In this document: piece after piece, positions 9,740 to 21,501 of the stretch | Numbering within the stretch: position 1 is the first letter of the stretch | Layout of the letters: every line of letters starts with the position of its first letter | NCBI GenBank assembly: GCA_020744425.1 | Contig: JAGMUV010000002.1 | Coordinates: 4,756,501 to 4,820,500, forward strand | From: Dactylonectria macrodidyma | Taxonomy: Eukaryota; Ascomycota; Sordariomycetes; Hypocreales; Nectriaceae | Reading direction: 5' to 3' | Length of the DNA: 64,000 nucleotides | Translations under genes and position numbers: made by a program | Notes under the pieces: model-generated | Seen by the model: the letters and a program-made list of their open reading frames with translations, nothing else | What the model was told of the DNA's origin: nothing | Databases searched by the model: none

Positions 9740-10959
9740 ATTATAATATACTTAGCTTACTAGCTAGCTACAAATTAGATTTAATGCTACTAAAGCCATA
9801 ACAGACTTAGTAGATTTGAGCTTTGTACAAATAAGTCTACATGAATTGCTAATTACCTAGCAGGAACTTAAAGGAATGGCATCCTTAGCATAGACAAAGT
9901 CTTTTGAAATGGTCTTCCGTAGATCGAAAAGAACTATATCACCCGACTTTATAGGATATGCATGATCGAATTGGGAAACTGGATCTCTTCTCGGTCCAGC
10001 TTCAACATTCCGAACACAGTTCGCCCTAGACTTAGAAGTATAGATCTCACACTCAGTTGTGGGATAAACGCTGAGTAGGAACGATGAACCATTGCTCATA
10101 TCGGATTCGATTTGACGAGCGGTACGAGGCCGATTCAAAGATTTGGGAGCCAACTAAGCGGCACTTCAACTTTTGCCGTCATTATTCCAGCAGAAACGAT
10201 CAGCTTTACGCAGAACACAGTCTACCTACAGCCATGCACGGCCGCAACAACGTTACACTTTTCATTACATACGTAACCAACAAGAACCGGGGCGATGGGA
10301 ATTGAATGAGACAAATATAGGGGCTACTGATACGATCATTTCAGAGTCCTGGCCTCTCCGCATTCTCATCTAACTTAAGCTTTGCGGAGTGGGTTACCGT
10401 TTTAGGATGTATCACATCAAATTGACTGGCTGGCGGGACGTGAACCTTTCACGGGATTTCTATGTTTGTCACAACGATTAAGGATTTGAGCTGAGAAAGC
10501 TGTGTGGGGACGACGGAAAACATATACTTTCGTGTGCGGCCGTCGAGATAGAGGCCAAGCCTATGCCGTCGAGAGCCATATTCTCCTAGTAGTTAATTTA
10601 TAATTGATTCTCAGAGGTGCGAGATGTAATTACTTTTCGAAGTCTAGAGACACTTATTTACAGGTTAGCTACAGAGTAATGAAGTCGATATCCATGTTCA
10701 GAGAGGGCACACATTCTTGGGTTTTCATAGTGCCGCTTTTGGAAGCCATCTTCCTAGTAGAATCGTATCAAAGTTGACATCAGATGAGCATCTTTACACC
10801 TAGGTAAGACAAATGATGCCTATATCAGAGTCCAGCAGGGCATCACTAGGCAGTGAATCGTGGCATAAGAGTGATATGGGGAAGTTCTACTACGTGTATA
10901 TTGCGTTCCTCACTCTTCTCAGAGGCTCATTACAGGCGCTCAATGATCAGCCCACTCTT
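9740..10959. other. Intergenic region without recognisable genes
   Basis: AT-rich at 9740-9850. A short minus-strand frame (10096 down to 9857, ATG at 10096) and several plus-strand frames of under 80 codons resemble nothing I know. I see no RNA gene or repeat. Confidence 0.45.
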
Positions 10960-13791
10960 TCAGCCAGCTTCGTATCGTGGGCAAGGCATAAAGAAGGCGC
11001 GCCAAATCCCGATTGGGATTAAACGACGTCGAATTCGATTTTCCCGTGAACGAGGCATGAGAGAGGGACTTACAGCGAGACAAGCATCTCCATTCGTGGC
11101 TATCAAATATAACGACCACTTTTCACAGCCACAGGCCACACTTTTGACCCTTGCAAGAATCTCGAAAGCAGTTGCACCAATGCAATGTCGCTCCCTTGTC
11201 GGCTGGTCAGTTACAAGGCCACGTATCAGACGCATTACGCGGAATGAATTGGGGGGGGGGATTCACCAGCGGGTCCCACAACTGAGGCGCAAATCGGGAG
11301 ATACTCTGTGTTGCCCGTGATCCTAGACTTGTACTCATACTGGCCGACTAGACGCTATCAGCACAATATTTCCAAACGATAATGCTTCAAAGACGGAACT
11401 TGGCATACTTGGGACAATGACCTGTGGCAGTCCTGCGAGAGGCGCAGTGTAATCAACATCCCATCGCCAGTTGACGTGCGGGGTCAGCCTTACGACACCA
11501 TCCAAGTTAGTATTTATACCGAAGCAGCGATGGAACAGGGTTGAAGCTCACGGTGGGTAAGCATCTCTATACTGGGGCTCTTGCGGATTAAACGGCCACA
11601 CCATGACTGCCGCAAAAGTATCAGAGGCCTTTCCAGCACTTTTGATGAGCTTCTCCCGAACGAAACGAGAAAAGGCATCTTTCTGCTGAACCATCTCATG
11701 GCGTATGTCGGGCGTGAGGCTCGTTTCAGCAACCCGCCTTTCAATCATTAATGCGTCAGCTCGTCAGATCGTTGATAGCGGCAAACTTGAATACGTACAT
11801 CTTCTCGCCGTTCACTCTATCCAGGTATGGATCCTTCCCGAATTTCCGCCAGTACTCTTCCCGAAAAGGCTTCACAGCATCAGAGAACCCGGCGAGATGA
11901 AGATGTGCGGTTGTCTGTTTGTTAGATCAGCCTTGGGCCTCGGTAGCCATAGAAGTAGGAGGAGGGTCCAGACCTTGCTCAAATCGTCGTAGATTGAAAG
12001 CCCAGATCCCAGCGGGCATGTCTGTTTCCACTTGTCGTCTATGTCCAGCTCTATCCGTGCACCTTTAGTGAACTCTGCAAGCGACGCGACAAAGCGATCA
12101 TGGGTATCAAGAGTGTCCGGAGCCTGGTGTGGGAACGAGGACCAAGGATAAATGACATCAGTCGGAACCTGTCAGCCATGAGAGAAGAACATGAGGGGGA
12201 AAAGGGGGTTGATAAGGGTCAAGGTTACGGGATCACTTACAGAGAGATTGCAGTCACTCTGGTCATGTACCCCCCCATTTGCGCTTAGCCAGTGTGACGT
12301 GATGTGGGATAATAGTTCCACATCTCGAGCAAAGAAGCCCACTGAGTCAAGGTGACTGATTTCTTGGTCAACAACGTCTACCAAACTTGAATATAGATTG
12401 AATAAGCATCCTCATTTAGTCTGAAAACACCTTCTCGTGGCAGCGCGCCCTGGGTGAACCGAATAGCGAAAATACCCTGGGCAGCCGCAGGACAGGCAAT
12501 GCTGCCACATGCTTGTGTGAAGACGTCAGTATAATGAAACGAACATAGAGCCGAACAAATCTCAGGGCTTCTATGAAGGGGCAAGATTTTGGGGGACCTT
12601 ACTATCCGAGCCAACGGCAAAGTCGACCCAGTCGTATGACGACACAGCGCTAGCGCTCCCGCTGCTGCTCGTGTCGGGATTTTGATAGCCGTCCCCTAAG
12701 AGGCACTGTCAGCTCAGTACTAGTGAAGCATGGCGGCAGACCTCGGATCGCAATCGTTACGTGTGGTTACATGTGGTTACGGACTGACCTCGGGGGTTCC
12801 ACGGGCAGGTGTAATCAATCCACTCCTGCGGGTCTTCGCCGTTTGCAAATTGTGTGAGTTTGGTCTTGCCGATCAAGACAGCCCCAAGGCGGAGGAGCAT
12901 CTCAACTAACGGAGCCGTTTCTTTGATTTCAGAACAGAGGTCGTAGTAGGCTCTGGATCCAGCACTTGTCTTCAAGCCTGCGACGTCAAAGAGGTCTTTG
13001 AGACCAAAACGAAGGCCCGCCAAAGGGCGGTGGTGAGATGGAGGTCCAAAGTGGATGCGGGAAGGAACGGCAACGTGAGTTGTCGGATAGGTCTCAATGA
13101 AGTGGTGGCCGTTGCAGGTGCTTTGTACGATGGAAGAAAGGAACGCAGACTGGGTGCCAGGGTAGAGTCTATAGATTTGGTAAAAGCAGGCGTCTCTCCA
13201 AACGTATGGACCAGAGCAAAGATTTTGCAGGCCACGGAAATCGTCACCAGGCAGAATCTTGACAATCTGTTGAACCCCCAGGTCTTTCAAGGCGGGAAAG
13301 CTCTTCAGCAGCGAGTAAATAAGCTGAGTCTCTCGTCCCGTGGCGGCAGTGACACAAACAACAGTGGTGCAAAAGGAGCTGCAAAAGACGTCGTCTGTGG
13401 CGAGCCAAAGGGCCAATGTTTGGGCGAGGGCAGCATCAGAGAAGTCAGGACAGGACGTGGCTTGCACCACGACCACGCAAGGCCCGAACTGGGGGTTTAG
13501 AGTGTGCTCCTGAAGACATGGGCGTGTTACTTTTCGCACAGGTTGGGGATGTGACAGCGAAGTCGGGACTCAGAGACGACTCACCTCGGGTAGGCAAAAC
13601 TGGGCGATAGCATCGCTAGACCAACGGTATGAGATTCCTTGGAGTTCTATGGCATTCTCGACTTGCGGAATCGTTTCTATGCGTGCTGCCGCAGCCACGG
13701 CCGTCTCCGCGGTTCTCATATCAGCTGCTCCTGCTGCTGCCATCGGGGATGCTCCAACGGGCCCCGGAGATTCCCCTATGAGGATCTGCAT
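10960..13791 (-). CDS. Amidase-signature family hydrolase, 3' end uncertain
   Basis: Predicted join on the minus strand: 13791-13585, 13509-12789, 12695-12603, 12511-12431, 12362-12241, 12168-11974, 11914-11799, 11737-11552, 11488-11409, 11305 onward. The Ser-cisSer-Lys triad is visible: Lys240 in [10 protein letters not shown], the serine-rich TSSSGSAS (about 318-325) and the nucleophile Ser344 in [14 protein letters not shown]. Downstream come [23 protein letters not shown] and [13 protein letters not shown], all family-typical. The first 230 residues are an extra N-terminal domain seen in some long fungal amidases. After [13 protein letters not shown] the frame crosses ten C residues (11260-11251) and runs on without family similarity to a stop at 10960; without the last splice the protein stops at 11335. 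The substrate is unknown; amide hydrolysis in secondary metabolism or nitrogen use is likely. Confidence 0.75.
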
Positions 13792-14517
13792 AATGGCAGG
13801 TCGCCTGGGTGGGTATATCAGCAGACTCGCACTTTGTGGCAGAACAAGTCAGTGGGTGTTGTTGCGGTGGTCTTGTTATTTGTATTGGTTACAGCGACGC
13901 CACCGTAGGTCGGCCGACTTCTCAGGTGGGCGGGGGACGTCATGCGAGGTGCTTGGTGCTTGGTGCTTGGTGCTTGGTGCTTGGTGCTTGGTGTAGGGTG
14001 AAATTATATCCTCAACATACTGCATCCGCGGATGTGACAAGAAACTCAAGTTGTCGCCTCAGGTGTCCAAATGGAGCGGGCATCAATCATAAGGCCGTAG
14101 GTTCCTTGCCTGCAAATACAGCCTTAGGCAAAGGTTTCCGTACACGACCAGTTCTACCCTAAAGCTTGATGCCTCGATTGAAGCTTTAGATACAAATGAA
14201 GCCTAAAAATTGAGTATCTTATGGAGAGCTTTAGTTCGGGAATAATCATGATTTATCGCATCTTAAATATATACAAATACTCTTTCTTAATAAATGATAT
14301 TTTGCTGCTCTAAACGGGGGAGTGTACGAAGACCTTTGGCCCAAGGCTGTACCTAGGTAAGGTAGGTAGGTAGGCAATAAATCGAACAACACCGTGGCGT
14401 GCTGGCGTACGGATTGACGGGAATGATAAAAGCATTAAGCCTACCTCCTCGATCCATGCATCCTTACCTAGACTATCTACACTACTTAAAACCTGCCTGC
14501 CGACCGCCATTTCTACA
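13792..14517. other. Divergent promoter region between amidase and CmcJ-type gene
   Basis: This spacer separates the minus-strand amidase from the plus-strand CmcJ-like gene. It holds the 7-bp tandem repeat (13948-13993), an AT-rich stretch (14160-14310) and a short GGTA/CCTA repeat (14350-14376). Confidence 0.5.
13948..13993. repeat. 7-bp tandem repeat, six copies of GGTGCTT
   Basis: Six exact copies of GGTGCTT run from 13948 to 13989, followed by a partial GGTG. It lies about 155 bases upstream of the amidase start codon. Confidence 0.9.
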
Positions 14518-15031
14518 ATGGCCACCATTCCACAGCCTGCAACATTGGACACCGAGGTCTGGTGTCTCAAGGAAGACGCTCGATGGGAACATGAAAAGCC
14601 CTACTATAGCAACATACCCTTTGATCACCCCGATGCGAAACAGACCAACCTCGAAAGCGTTCCCCGTCCTGTTCGTTTCACTGACATTCGCGGCGCAGAA
14701 GGGCATTTCGGCCTGGACGCCAATGGGTTTTGCGTCCATCGTACCAATCTTGTCGACATAGAGGCCATCCACAATCAATTCTCTGACTCGTACTGGATTC
14801 AACGTGTTTACTATGCCAAAGTCAGCGAGTGGATGAGGGATGACATTGGAGGTGACAAGATCGAGCGGATTCACATCTATGACCATACCGTGAGCTGAGT
14901 TCCTTTGAGAAAGCACATACCCGACGCCCATTGTCACAGGATTCATTCCTAAGCTGTTCGGTCGACTGCATGTTCGCCGACGTGATCCGCACCTTGCCGT
15001 CGAGTCTAGAGGCACAGAAGGCTCGCTCTAG
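14518..15031 (+). pseudogene. CmcJ-family oxygenase/methylase-like gene, truncated
   Basis: Exon 1 (14518-14889) encodes 124 residues of the N-terminal part of the CmcJ-type family found in fungal secondary metabolism: VRFTDIRGAEGHFGLDANGF (about residues 44-63), IQRVYYAKVSEWM (about 92-104) and RIHIYDHT (about 117-124). Removing an intron at 14890-14953 keeps the frame and adds RRRDP, the next family motif, but a stop follows at 15029-15031. Family members are roughly 300 residues, so about half is missing. Downstream DNA to 15160 contains only scraps (NVAMYHLDTPPVLAWP) in another frame. I read this as a decayed gene next to the amidase. Confidence 0.65.
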
Positions 15032-15244
15032 CTAGTACCGGCTGCCCACACAGGTATGGAACGTTGCGATGTACCACCTGGACACTCCCCCAGTGTTGGC
15101 ATGGCCCCATTGCAAGATCACAGTCACGGCAGTGATCCTACACGAGTCCCCGCCCACCTGTCAGAAGAAGAAGCAAAAATGCTCATGAAGCACCGCTTCC
15201 AAACACTGAATTCTGTTATCACTTATGCCAAGGCACAAATCCTA

Positions 15245-15565
15245 TCAATTTGGAAACGTTGAGAGCCATGCATGTCCCATTGTCTTCTCCGTCCCCGGCC
15301 CCTCGTCTTGGCTTTCAGGCTTCAGCCCCCCAGCGTTGCCGGAAGGGCCAACGCCTTTAACGCCGCCAGTCTTGACCCAGTCGATCCAAGGCTTCGCCGA
15401 TTCGTTGTTGGGATCAGGCTTCCAGCCAATCCACGGCTTCTCGTCGCAGGGGACAGCATCTTTAGGGAGCCATTTACGCCACGGCTGCTCCTTTCCCGAC
15501 TCATTCGAGACTTGGACAGCGGCTTCCCATGTCCTGCCCCGCCTAGCCCGCCTATCCCGCCTCAT
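15245..15565 (-). CDS. Hypothetical small protein with three PWxxW motifs
   Basis: An ATG at 15565 opens 106 codons to a stop at 15245. The product is basic and hydrophilic with three regularly spaced motifs, PWRKWLP, PWIGWKP and PWIDWVK (about residues 28-65), then a Gly-rich tail. The regular motif spacing argues for selection on the protein. I do not recognise the family and see no signal peptide or membrane segment. It could be one exon of a longer gene. It lies between a truncated CmcJ gene and an MFS pseudogene. Confidence 0.35.
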   Translation of the reverse strand: MRRDRRARRGRTWEAAVQVSNESGKEQPWRKWLPKDAVPCDEKPWIGWKPDPNNESAKPWIDWVKTGGVKGVGPSGNAGGLKPESQDEGPGTEKTMGHAWLSTFPN

Positions 15566-15912
15566 TTTCGGGTTTGCTAGAATTCATGACGGATAGGTGC
15601 TTGCCAAGCTTGCTTGTGCATATTATCCTCATTAGTCCGCGTCTGTGGAAAGCAGAGTGGTTGACATACAATACACGAAGTAAGACTGACTTACATGGAT
15701 AGAAATCAATCTGTTGGAAAGGTACTGGTACTGGGAATAGGTTGTTGTTGAGAGCGAGTAGACGCAACCTGCCGAGGCAGATGGTGGCCTCTTTTTGTGG
15801 TCAAGACGGTCTTCGTCTCTCCCGGGTCCCAATGGGAAAGCATCACTCAAACAGAACCATCATCTAAAACACATTCAAGCCATCCGATTACCCAGCCATC
15901 CACTCTAGAGCT

Positions 15913-18131
15913 ATGCCAAACTCCAGCGACACGTCGCCGTTGCTAGCACCTAACAGCGCGGCTCAGAGCTAGTCCGACGACATTACACTATCAGCTGATG
16001 TTGCACGCCGCTCCAGTGTGTACTTTGTAGTCCCGGCTCTTTTCTTCGGGTGCGTCTCAACATCGCTCTCTTCCTCAATCTGAGCCTGACGTCCCTGCAG
16101 GGCCATGCCAGCGCCGACGTCGCTTACAACATTGCGACCTACGCCTTTGATGGTAAGCACTCTGACATCATCTACATTAGTAGAAACTTAACTTGAGCTA
16201 GGATCCGAGTTTAACGAAGTCCATAATGCATCGTTGCTGCTGATCGTGCACGAGCTGATCCACACCGTGGTCCAGCCTATTGTGAGCTATGATGCATTCT
16301 TTGTATTGATAGTAGTCTACTAAGCTAACGTGTACTAGTATGGCAACCTATCAATAAGATATGGCCACAAACACTTAGTGCCAGTTGCATACCTGCTCTT
16401 CGCAGCTGGAACTGGAATATGGCAAGTCCTTCTCGTACTAATTCTGCCGCTCACCCTCTTGTCCTGCGACATCCCTTGCTCCTGTTTATTCTCGGCATAC
16501 TTGGCGTACGCGGTCTAACTTTGTTCCTAGTGGCTTCGCAGATAGTCTTGCACAAATGATTGTGGGAAGAGCCGTATTATCAACTGGTGTTTCAGGTATT
16601 GCAGTCCTGGTCACATTCACTCTGTCGAACATGGTCTCGCTTCGAACCTTCGCCATCCTCCAAAGTGGCCATAGCATATGCGAGACCATGGGTCTAGTTT
16701 TCGGTAGTTTCATGGGTTCACGAGTAGCCAAGTCTTCCGGTTGGCGATTGTGAGTCACCACGTCTCAAAGACTCCAACACGAACTGGCCTTCTGGCTCCC
16801 AGTCCCTACCGAGCCAATGGTGTGGCTGTTTGTCTACTGTTCTTGTGGCTGCTGTTTTTTATGCCAGGCCGAACATCTCCGAAATCAGACGATCCGTGTA
16901 CACTCCAACAGTCACGGCTTAGAAACAACGTTGCCAAGTTTGATCTCCTTCGCACTACGCTTCTCATAACCGCTGCCTCATCCACGATGCTGTTACTTGA
17001 GAGCATTGGAGGCGAGCAGGAATGGGGCACACCATTCATCATATTTCTTGGTGCTACAACTCCGCCATCCTAGTGCCTCTTCGCTTTTGTTGAAATGCAT
17101 TGGCATCACAAAGCTTTGGTGCCCCTCAGACTTTTGAAATTTCCCCTGGTTGGTCATACGGTGGTATGTAACAGCCTCATAATGTTTACGAACACGATGG
17201 TGAGCGCTTGCCCAAGCACCCTTGTTGCTGTCGTTTCTAACCAAGAGAAGAGCATCTACCAAGTGTCATTCTACCTACAAACTCTTCAGTACAGTCGCAG
17301 CGATAGCTCAAATGCTGGCCTTAGTCCGCTTTATGTTGGACTTGGCTGTGGGTTTTTGATCGGTGGAATTTACGTCCGCACCAGCGGGAAAACTCGCGCC
17401 ATGGTCACTTTTAGTGCCGCTGTAACATCCTGTTCCTACGCACTGCTTGCTTCACATCGCGTTGGTGAGTTTGCGTTCGCCTTTGTCCACACACCATATT
17501 CTACTAATGTGGCATGGTAGTTAACAGAAGAAACAGATGTCGGTTCTCGATGGAGCGGGGCGCTTCTGGCTTGTATGGGCGGATCTCTAGCTGCGTCTTT
17601 TGAGGGGTTGATCGTAACGCTTATCTCTCAGTCGGATAAGTCAGGTGCTTTCTCATGCCTTGTTCCCCCTTTACGCACAGTATCTGACATGGAGCCGGAT
17701 AAAAGACAGCATCTTGCTTATTGGCATGAACAGCGTCATTGTTTCGATTTTCGGCACTCTCGGGACAAAGGTGTCGGCCATCCTATTCCACCAGACCATA
17801 AGAGGCAAAATCGAGTCAAAGTTAAACGACCATGACCTTGCTCTAGACGTAAAAATGAGTTACCCGAACCCTGTGTACTCTTTATTTCCCTTCGGGCTGA
17901 CCTTTGGCTAGGTCATATCGAGAGTGTTCAGAAACCTCGAACAGCTTCGATCTCTCCAACCCCAAATCAGGGAAGCAGTGGAAGAGTCAATACGGGACTC
18001 GTATCAACACCTGCACAGTATGTCACTTTAATTTCCATCCTATGGGACATTTAACTGACAAATTAGTATATGTTTGCCTGGTTTCCGTCATTGCCGCTAT
18101 TACCGCATTGAGCTTAAAGACCCGTCTTTAG
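15913..18131 (+). pseudogene. MFS multidrug transporter pseudogene
   Basis: Conserved pieces of a 14-helix drug:H+ antiporter-type MFS protein appear in order but in shifting frames: SSVYFVVPALFFG, VVQPIYGNLSIRYGHK (loop 2-3 region), ICGFADSLAQMIVGRAV, FGSFMGSRVAKSSGWR, LRLLKFPLVGHTVV, YVGLGCGFLIGGIYVRTSGK and, near the end, VFRNLEQLRSLQPQIREAVEESI. The start codon at 15913 is followed in frame by TAG at 15970-15972, and a frame change is needed before residue 60. Further stops interrupt near 17070 and 17520. Several intron-like gaps still have good splice sites, so decay seems recent. It would have exported a toxic or secondary metabolite. Confidence 0.7.
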
Positions 18132-18290
18132 GCTTAGTGGATGGTGAGTTCGCCGGTTCCTATTCTCAGCATCCCCCCCATCTCTCTTGTGCTCAGGAAT
18201 GGGCTCAAATTTGGCTGTTGGGGTACTCTCTACCACCGGACAAGCCGGGGACCGTTAGCACACATCGACAAGAATTCGGGGTCACTCTGC

Positions 18291-19230
18291 CTACCGTCGA
18301 GGTGCAACTCCAGCCCGTTCTCCGAGGCCGAGTAGTTCTGGCGTCCTTGCGTCCTTGCGGCTACTGAACAGGAACAAGCATCGGGGATTTATGTCCAGGT
18401 CGGATCCTGTAGGCGATCTTTTGTAGAGTTCGAGGAAGTCCTTTATTGTTGCAGAGTCGCATTCGTCGAGTCCGTCGACGATGCAGAATACGGTGCCATA
18501 GCCTGAAGCCTTGAGGAGCGGCAGTAAAATTCTCCAGAGGCTTGCGAGGGACCAGCTATACGTGGTCGTCGGTGTTGACAACAGCTGCTCGATGAAAAAC
18601 TTGTTGCGTCGGATGGCTTGGAAAAGCCTCGGGCGCCAGAAGAGGAACTAGTAGATCAGGAAGTCCAGGATGGCGTGCCCGGGAATCGAGTCGCCCACAC
18701 GTTTGATGACACCACTGCCAAAGTAGTAGAGGTACTGCTTTCTCGCCATGCTTTATATTCTATGTGAGTAAATATACACCTGCAGGTATCGTACGCCGGG
18801 CCCTTGATGCTCTGCACATCCTGTTGTCCGTGGAGGGTTAGGCTCTGGAGAAAGCCTGTGGTTATTGTTCCCGTTAGCGTCAAGCAGTCAGATCACCGCC
18901 CAGGACCGTTAGAAGGGTCCAAAATATCCGGCGTGTTAGGTGAACTGAACATAAAGAACGAAGTAACGCACTGGAACAGGTGTTTGGAAACTGGGGAGGA
19001 AGCTCACATGCTTTGATAGCATCAACATCAAGACGGAATCCACCATCTCTTGAACCTCCACCGGGTTCGGCATGACGTTGAAGATGCTCGATTTGCCAGA
19101 GTGTCTTCAGAACCTCCTCCAAAATATGGTTCGTACCGGCCTGCTCCTTAGCGAAGTTCGCGAAGCTAACCAGTAAATCCAGTTCTGCCTGAGCAAGCAT
19201 CACGTAGTGGGACTGGGTGAAGTATTTCAA
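18291..19230 (-). pseudogene. NACHT/NLR gene remnant
   Basis: The minus strand holds fragments of a second STAND gene: a helical N-terminal piece (LDLLVSFANFAKEQAG, about 19180) with a splice-like GTGAGC after it, then LTLHGQQDVQSIKGPAYDTC followed by THIEYKAW, a region that normally leads into Walker A, and finally Walker B VFCIVDGLDEC with FLFSSR (18490-18340). No Walker A (GKxGSGKS-type) can be read between them and the frames do not join, so the NTPase is broken. The C-terminal half is absent; the MFS pseudogene lies immediately to the left. Confidence 0.65.
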
Positions 19231-20846
19231 CTCTTCGATCTTGCGTAGGATGACATCGATTGATCGGCTTGCCTTCAGTTAATTCACGACGCTCTGGCAC
19301 TTCTTTCTTTTCAAAAGGTGCATACAGGGTGTTCACTCTATGTTCTTCTTACCTCCAATGTAGGAGGTCTTGGCACTAGGACTTATTCTATCCACTCTCA
19401 TGATGGGACAAAACCAATTGCTTTGGCCCAGGTGTTGGGACGAAGTTTGGTTCCAGACCCTGGTACGTCTATTTGTTGGTAGGAGCAGCACCTCTGTGCA
19501 ACACAACCCAGGGACACAAATCCGGTGTAATAAGCCGCGGTAACGCCATGCAATACAGTCTTCTCCGCCCAGTTTCTCCTGCTACTCTGTGCCTTCCCAT
19601 TCGATCAGATATTGACCTCAACTGCTAGTCTTTGGGATGTCTATTGTAAAGTCGGGGTGATCAGATGCAATTTCCCCTAATTAGTCAACTGACCTCTATC
19701 ATACTGTTCTGTTGTCCTTTTCTATCCGTATTTTTCAGAGATGAATAGATTATGACCATTGAGGCTACTTCACAGCTTAGTTGTCTCTCATTCATTTCTT
19801 GCAATGGCGTTTCTTGAAGTGCGCCGAATGGGTTGCAGAGCCCACTAGTTGAGCAGAGACAGAGTTAGTGCACACAATGTTCTCATATGGCAGGCTCACA
19901 AAGCTAACAAGGTAGCAAAATTCCAATACAATATAGGACCCGCTACAAATATCAACGAGAAATGGCTGTATTTTGTAACGCTGCGTCATCAAGTAGTTTG
20001 TCAGTTGTGGATTTTGTTATTCAGGGCAATGACTTTAGGGTAGGGAACTGAGATTAAGGTGCACAGGAGAGACTCAATTGAGCACGCAAATGCAAAATGT
20101 CAGTTTGGTATGGGGAGCGTTGCAAGAGAAGTGTGACTCAGATGCCAACGGTAATTACTCGGTGATGCAAACGGAGAGTCACCCATATGAGTTGGTCAAT
20201 CCCAACGCATGGATTATGCAGAAGTCAAGTCAGTGGGTCGGGTCGCTACAGACCTGGGGAAAATCACTGCCCAGCGGTCCCACCGACAGACTGCCAACAC
20301 TGCCGGCTGTGGACTGCATGTCTCAGGAAAGAAACAACGCACACGACATCAACTAAACTGCCCAATATCCACAATCCTCAACGACGACAAGTTTCCAGCC
20401 GGTTCCGTCATAGACAGCGAAAAGAAAAGCCTGCTTTCTTCAGGGGGAAAACTCGGGGCTCCTGGTTTCGGGCGGGCCAGTGGGTCGGGTCGAGCCGCAT
20501 ACGTCATCGTTTTTTTCACAAGCGGGAGGGGGAGAGGAAGAAGAACTGAACAAGAGAGAGGGGGGGCTTGAGGGGGGCAGTTTTTAGGTGGTGGGCTTTT
20601 TTCGGTTGTTGGTGTGTTGCCGGCATCTGATTGCGTCACATGAAGATAATACAAAGCTACCCTACCTCGCCCTCCAGTCACATCGCAATCACGCTTCCCT
20701 TATCCCATTCACATCACACCACCTTTCAAGACTTCCCGTTCGCCCAACCTTCTCTCTCTCTTCGAACCATCCAGTCGCCAAAGCCTTCTTTTTCCATCCT
20801 CCTTATTCAGGCACCTCCCTTCAATCCCCCTCACACCACCATCACC
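19231..20846. other. Long intergenic region and 5' leader of the OM14 gene
   Basis: No gene recognised from 19231 to about 20600. From 20660 to 20846 the plus strand is pyrimidine-rich (CT-tracts), typical of a fungal housekeeping promoter and 5' UTR. Confidence 0.5.
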
Positions 20847-21501
20847 AGTACGTTCCGAATTCCCCCGCATCTAGTTTTTGCTGATCGCTAACTCCCTTCG
20901 CCAGTGTCCTACGCCGACGTTGCTGCCAGCGGCCCCAAGCAGAGCCCCGAGGAGGTGAGTTTGTTATTGTCTAGGTCTTAAGCTCTATCGTGTACAGCCA
21001 TTGACTCATAACTCCCGGTTCTAGGCTGCCGCTCCCCAGCCTGTCGAGGTCGTCAACACCGAGTCCGCCTCGACGGCGTCCCTCGTTGACGTCGACATGC
21101 CCAGCGTCCACACCGTCCACTCCGACTTCCTCGAGCAGGAGGTGCAGACCCAGACCCAGGCCGACCGCATCGCCCGCGAGGAGGACGCCGCAAAGGCCAA
21201 GGCCAAGGCCGAGAAGGCCAAGAGCAGGGCCGCTTCCAAGGCTAAGAGCGCCGACGACTGGCTGAGCAGCTACTTCGCCGGCCTCTCGGACAACACGGCG
21301 TCGGCCGTCGTCGTTGCCAACCTCGCTTCCGTCGTTGGTATCAGTGCCTTCCTCGGCTACAAGGCCTGGGGTCTGCACCAGCAGGGCCGTCTCAGCGGGC
21401 GGTCTGTCGGCCTGGGCGTTGGCATCGTCGCCGGCGTCGCTGCCGTTGAGGCCTTTGTCGGCCGCTACCTGTACAAGGGCAAGAAGGGTGGCTCGTCCTA
21501 G
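20847..21501 (+). CDS. OM14-like mitochondrial outer membrane protein
   Basis: Predicted join 20847, 20905-20954, 21025-21501 gives 175 aa. No ATG precedes SYADVAASG in frame, but the base before a GTACGT donor at 20848 is A and the exon after the CCAG acceptor begins TG, so the start codon is split as A|TG. The N-terminal third is acidic, then comes a long Ala/Lys/Glu helix (about residues 65-95, AKAKAKAEKAKSRAASKAK) and two or three hydrophobic segments (about 105-165, ASAVVVANLASVVGISAFL and VGLGVGIVAGVAAVEAFVG), ending in KGKKGGSS. This layout matches the fungal OM14 C-terminal domain family; yeast OM14 sits in the mitochondrial outer membrane and can act as a ribosome/NAC receptor. The gene converges on MIA40. 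Confidence 0.75.

Noticed and set aside
9857..10096. Short minus-strand frame starting MSNGSSFLLS
   Set aside because: Eighty codons, no similarity and no neighbours in frame; recorded only as part of the intergenic stretch.
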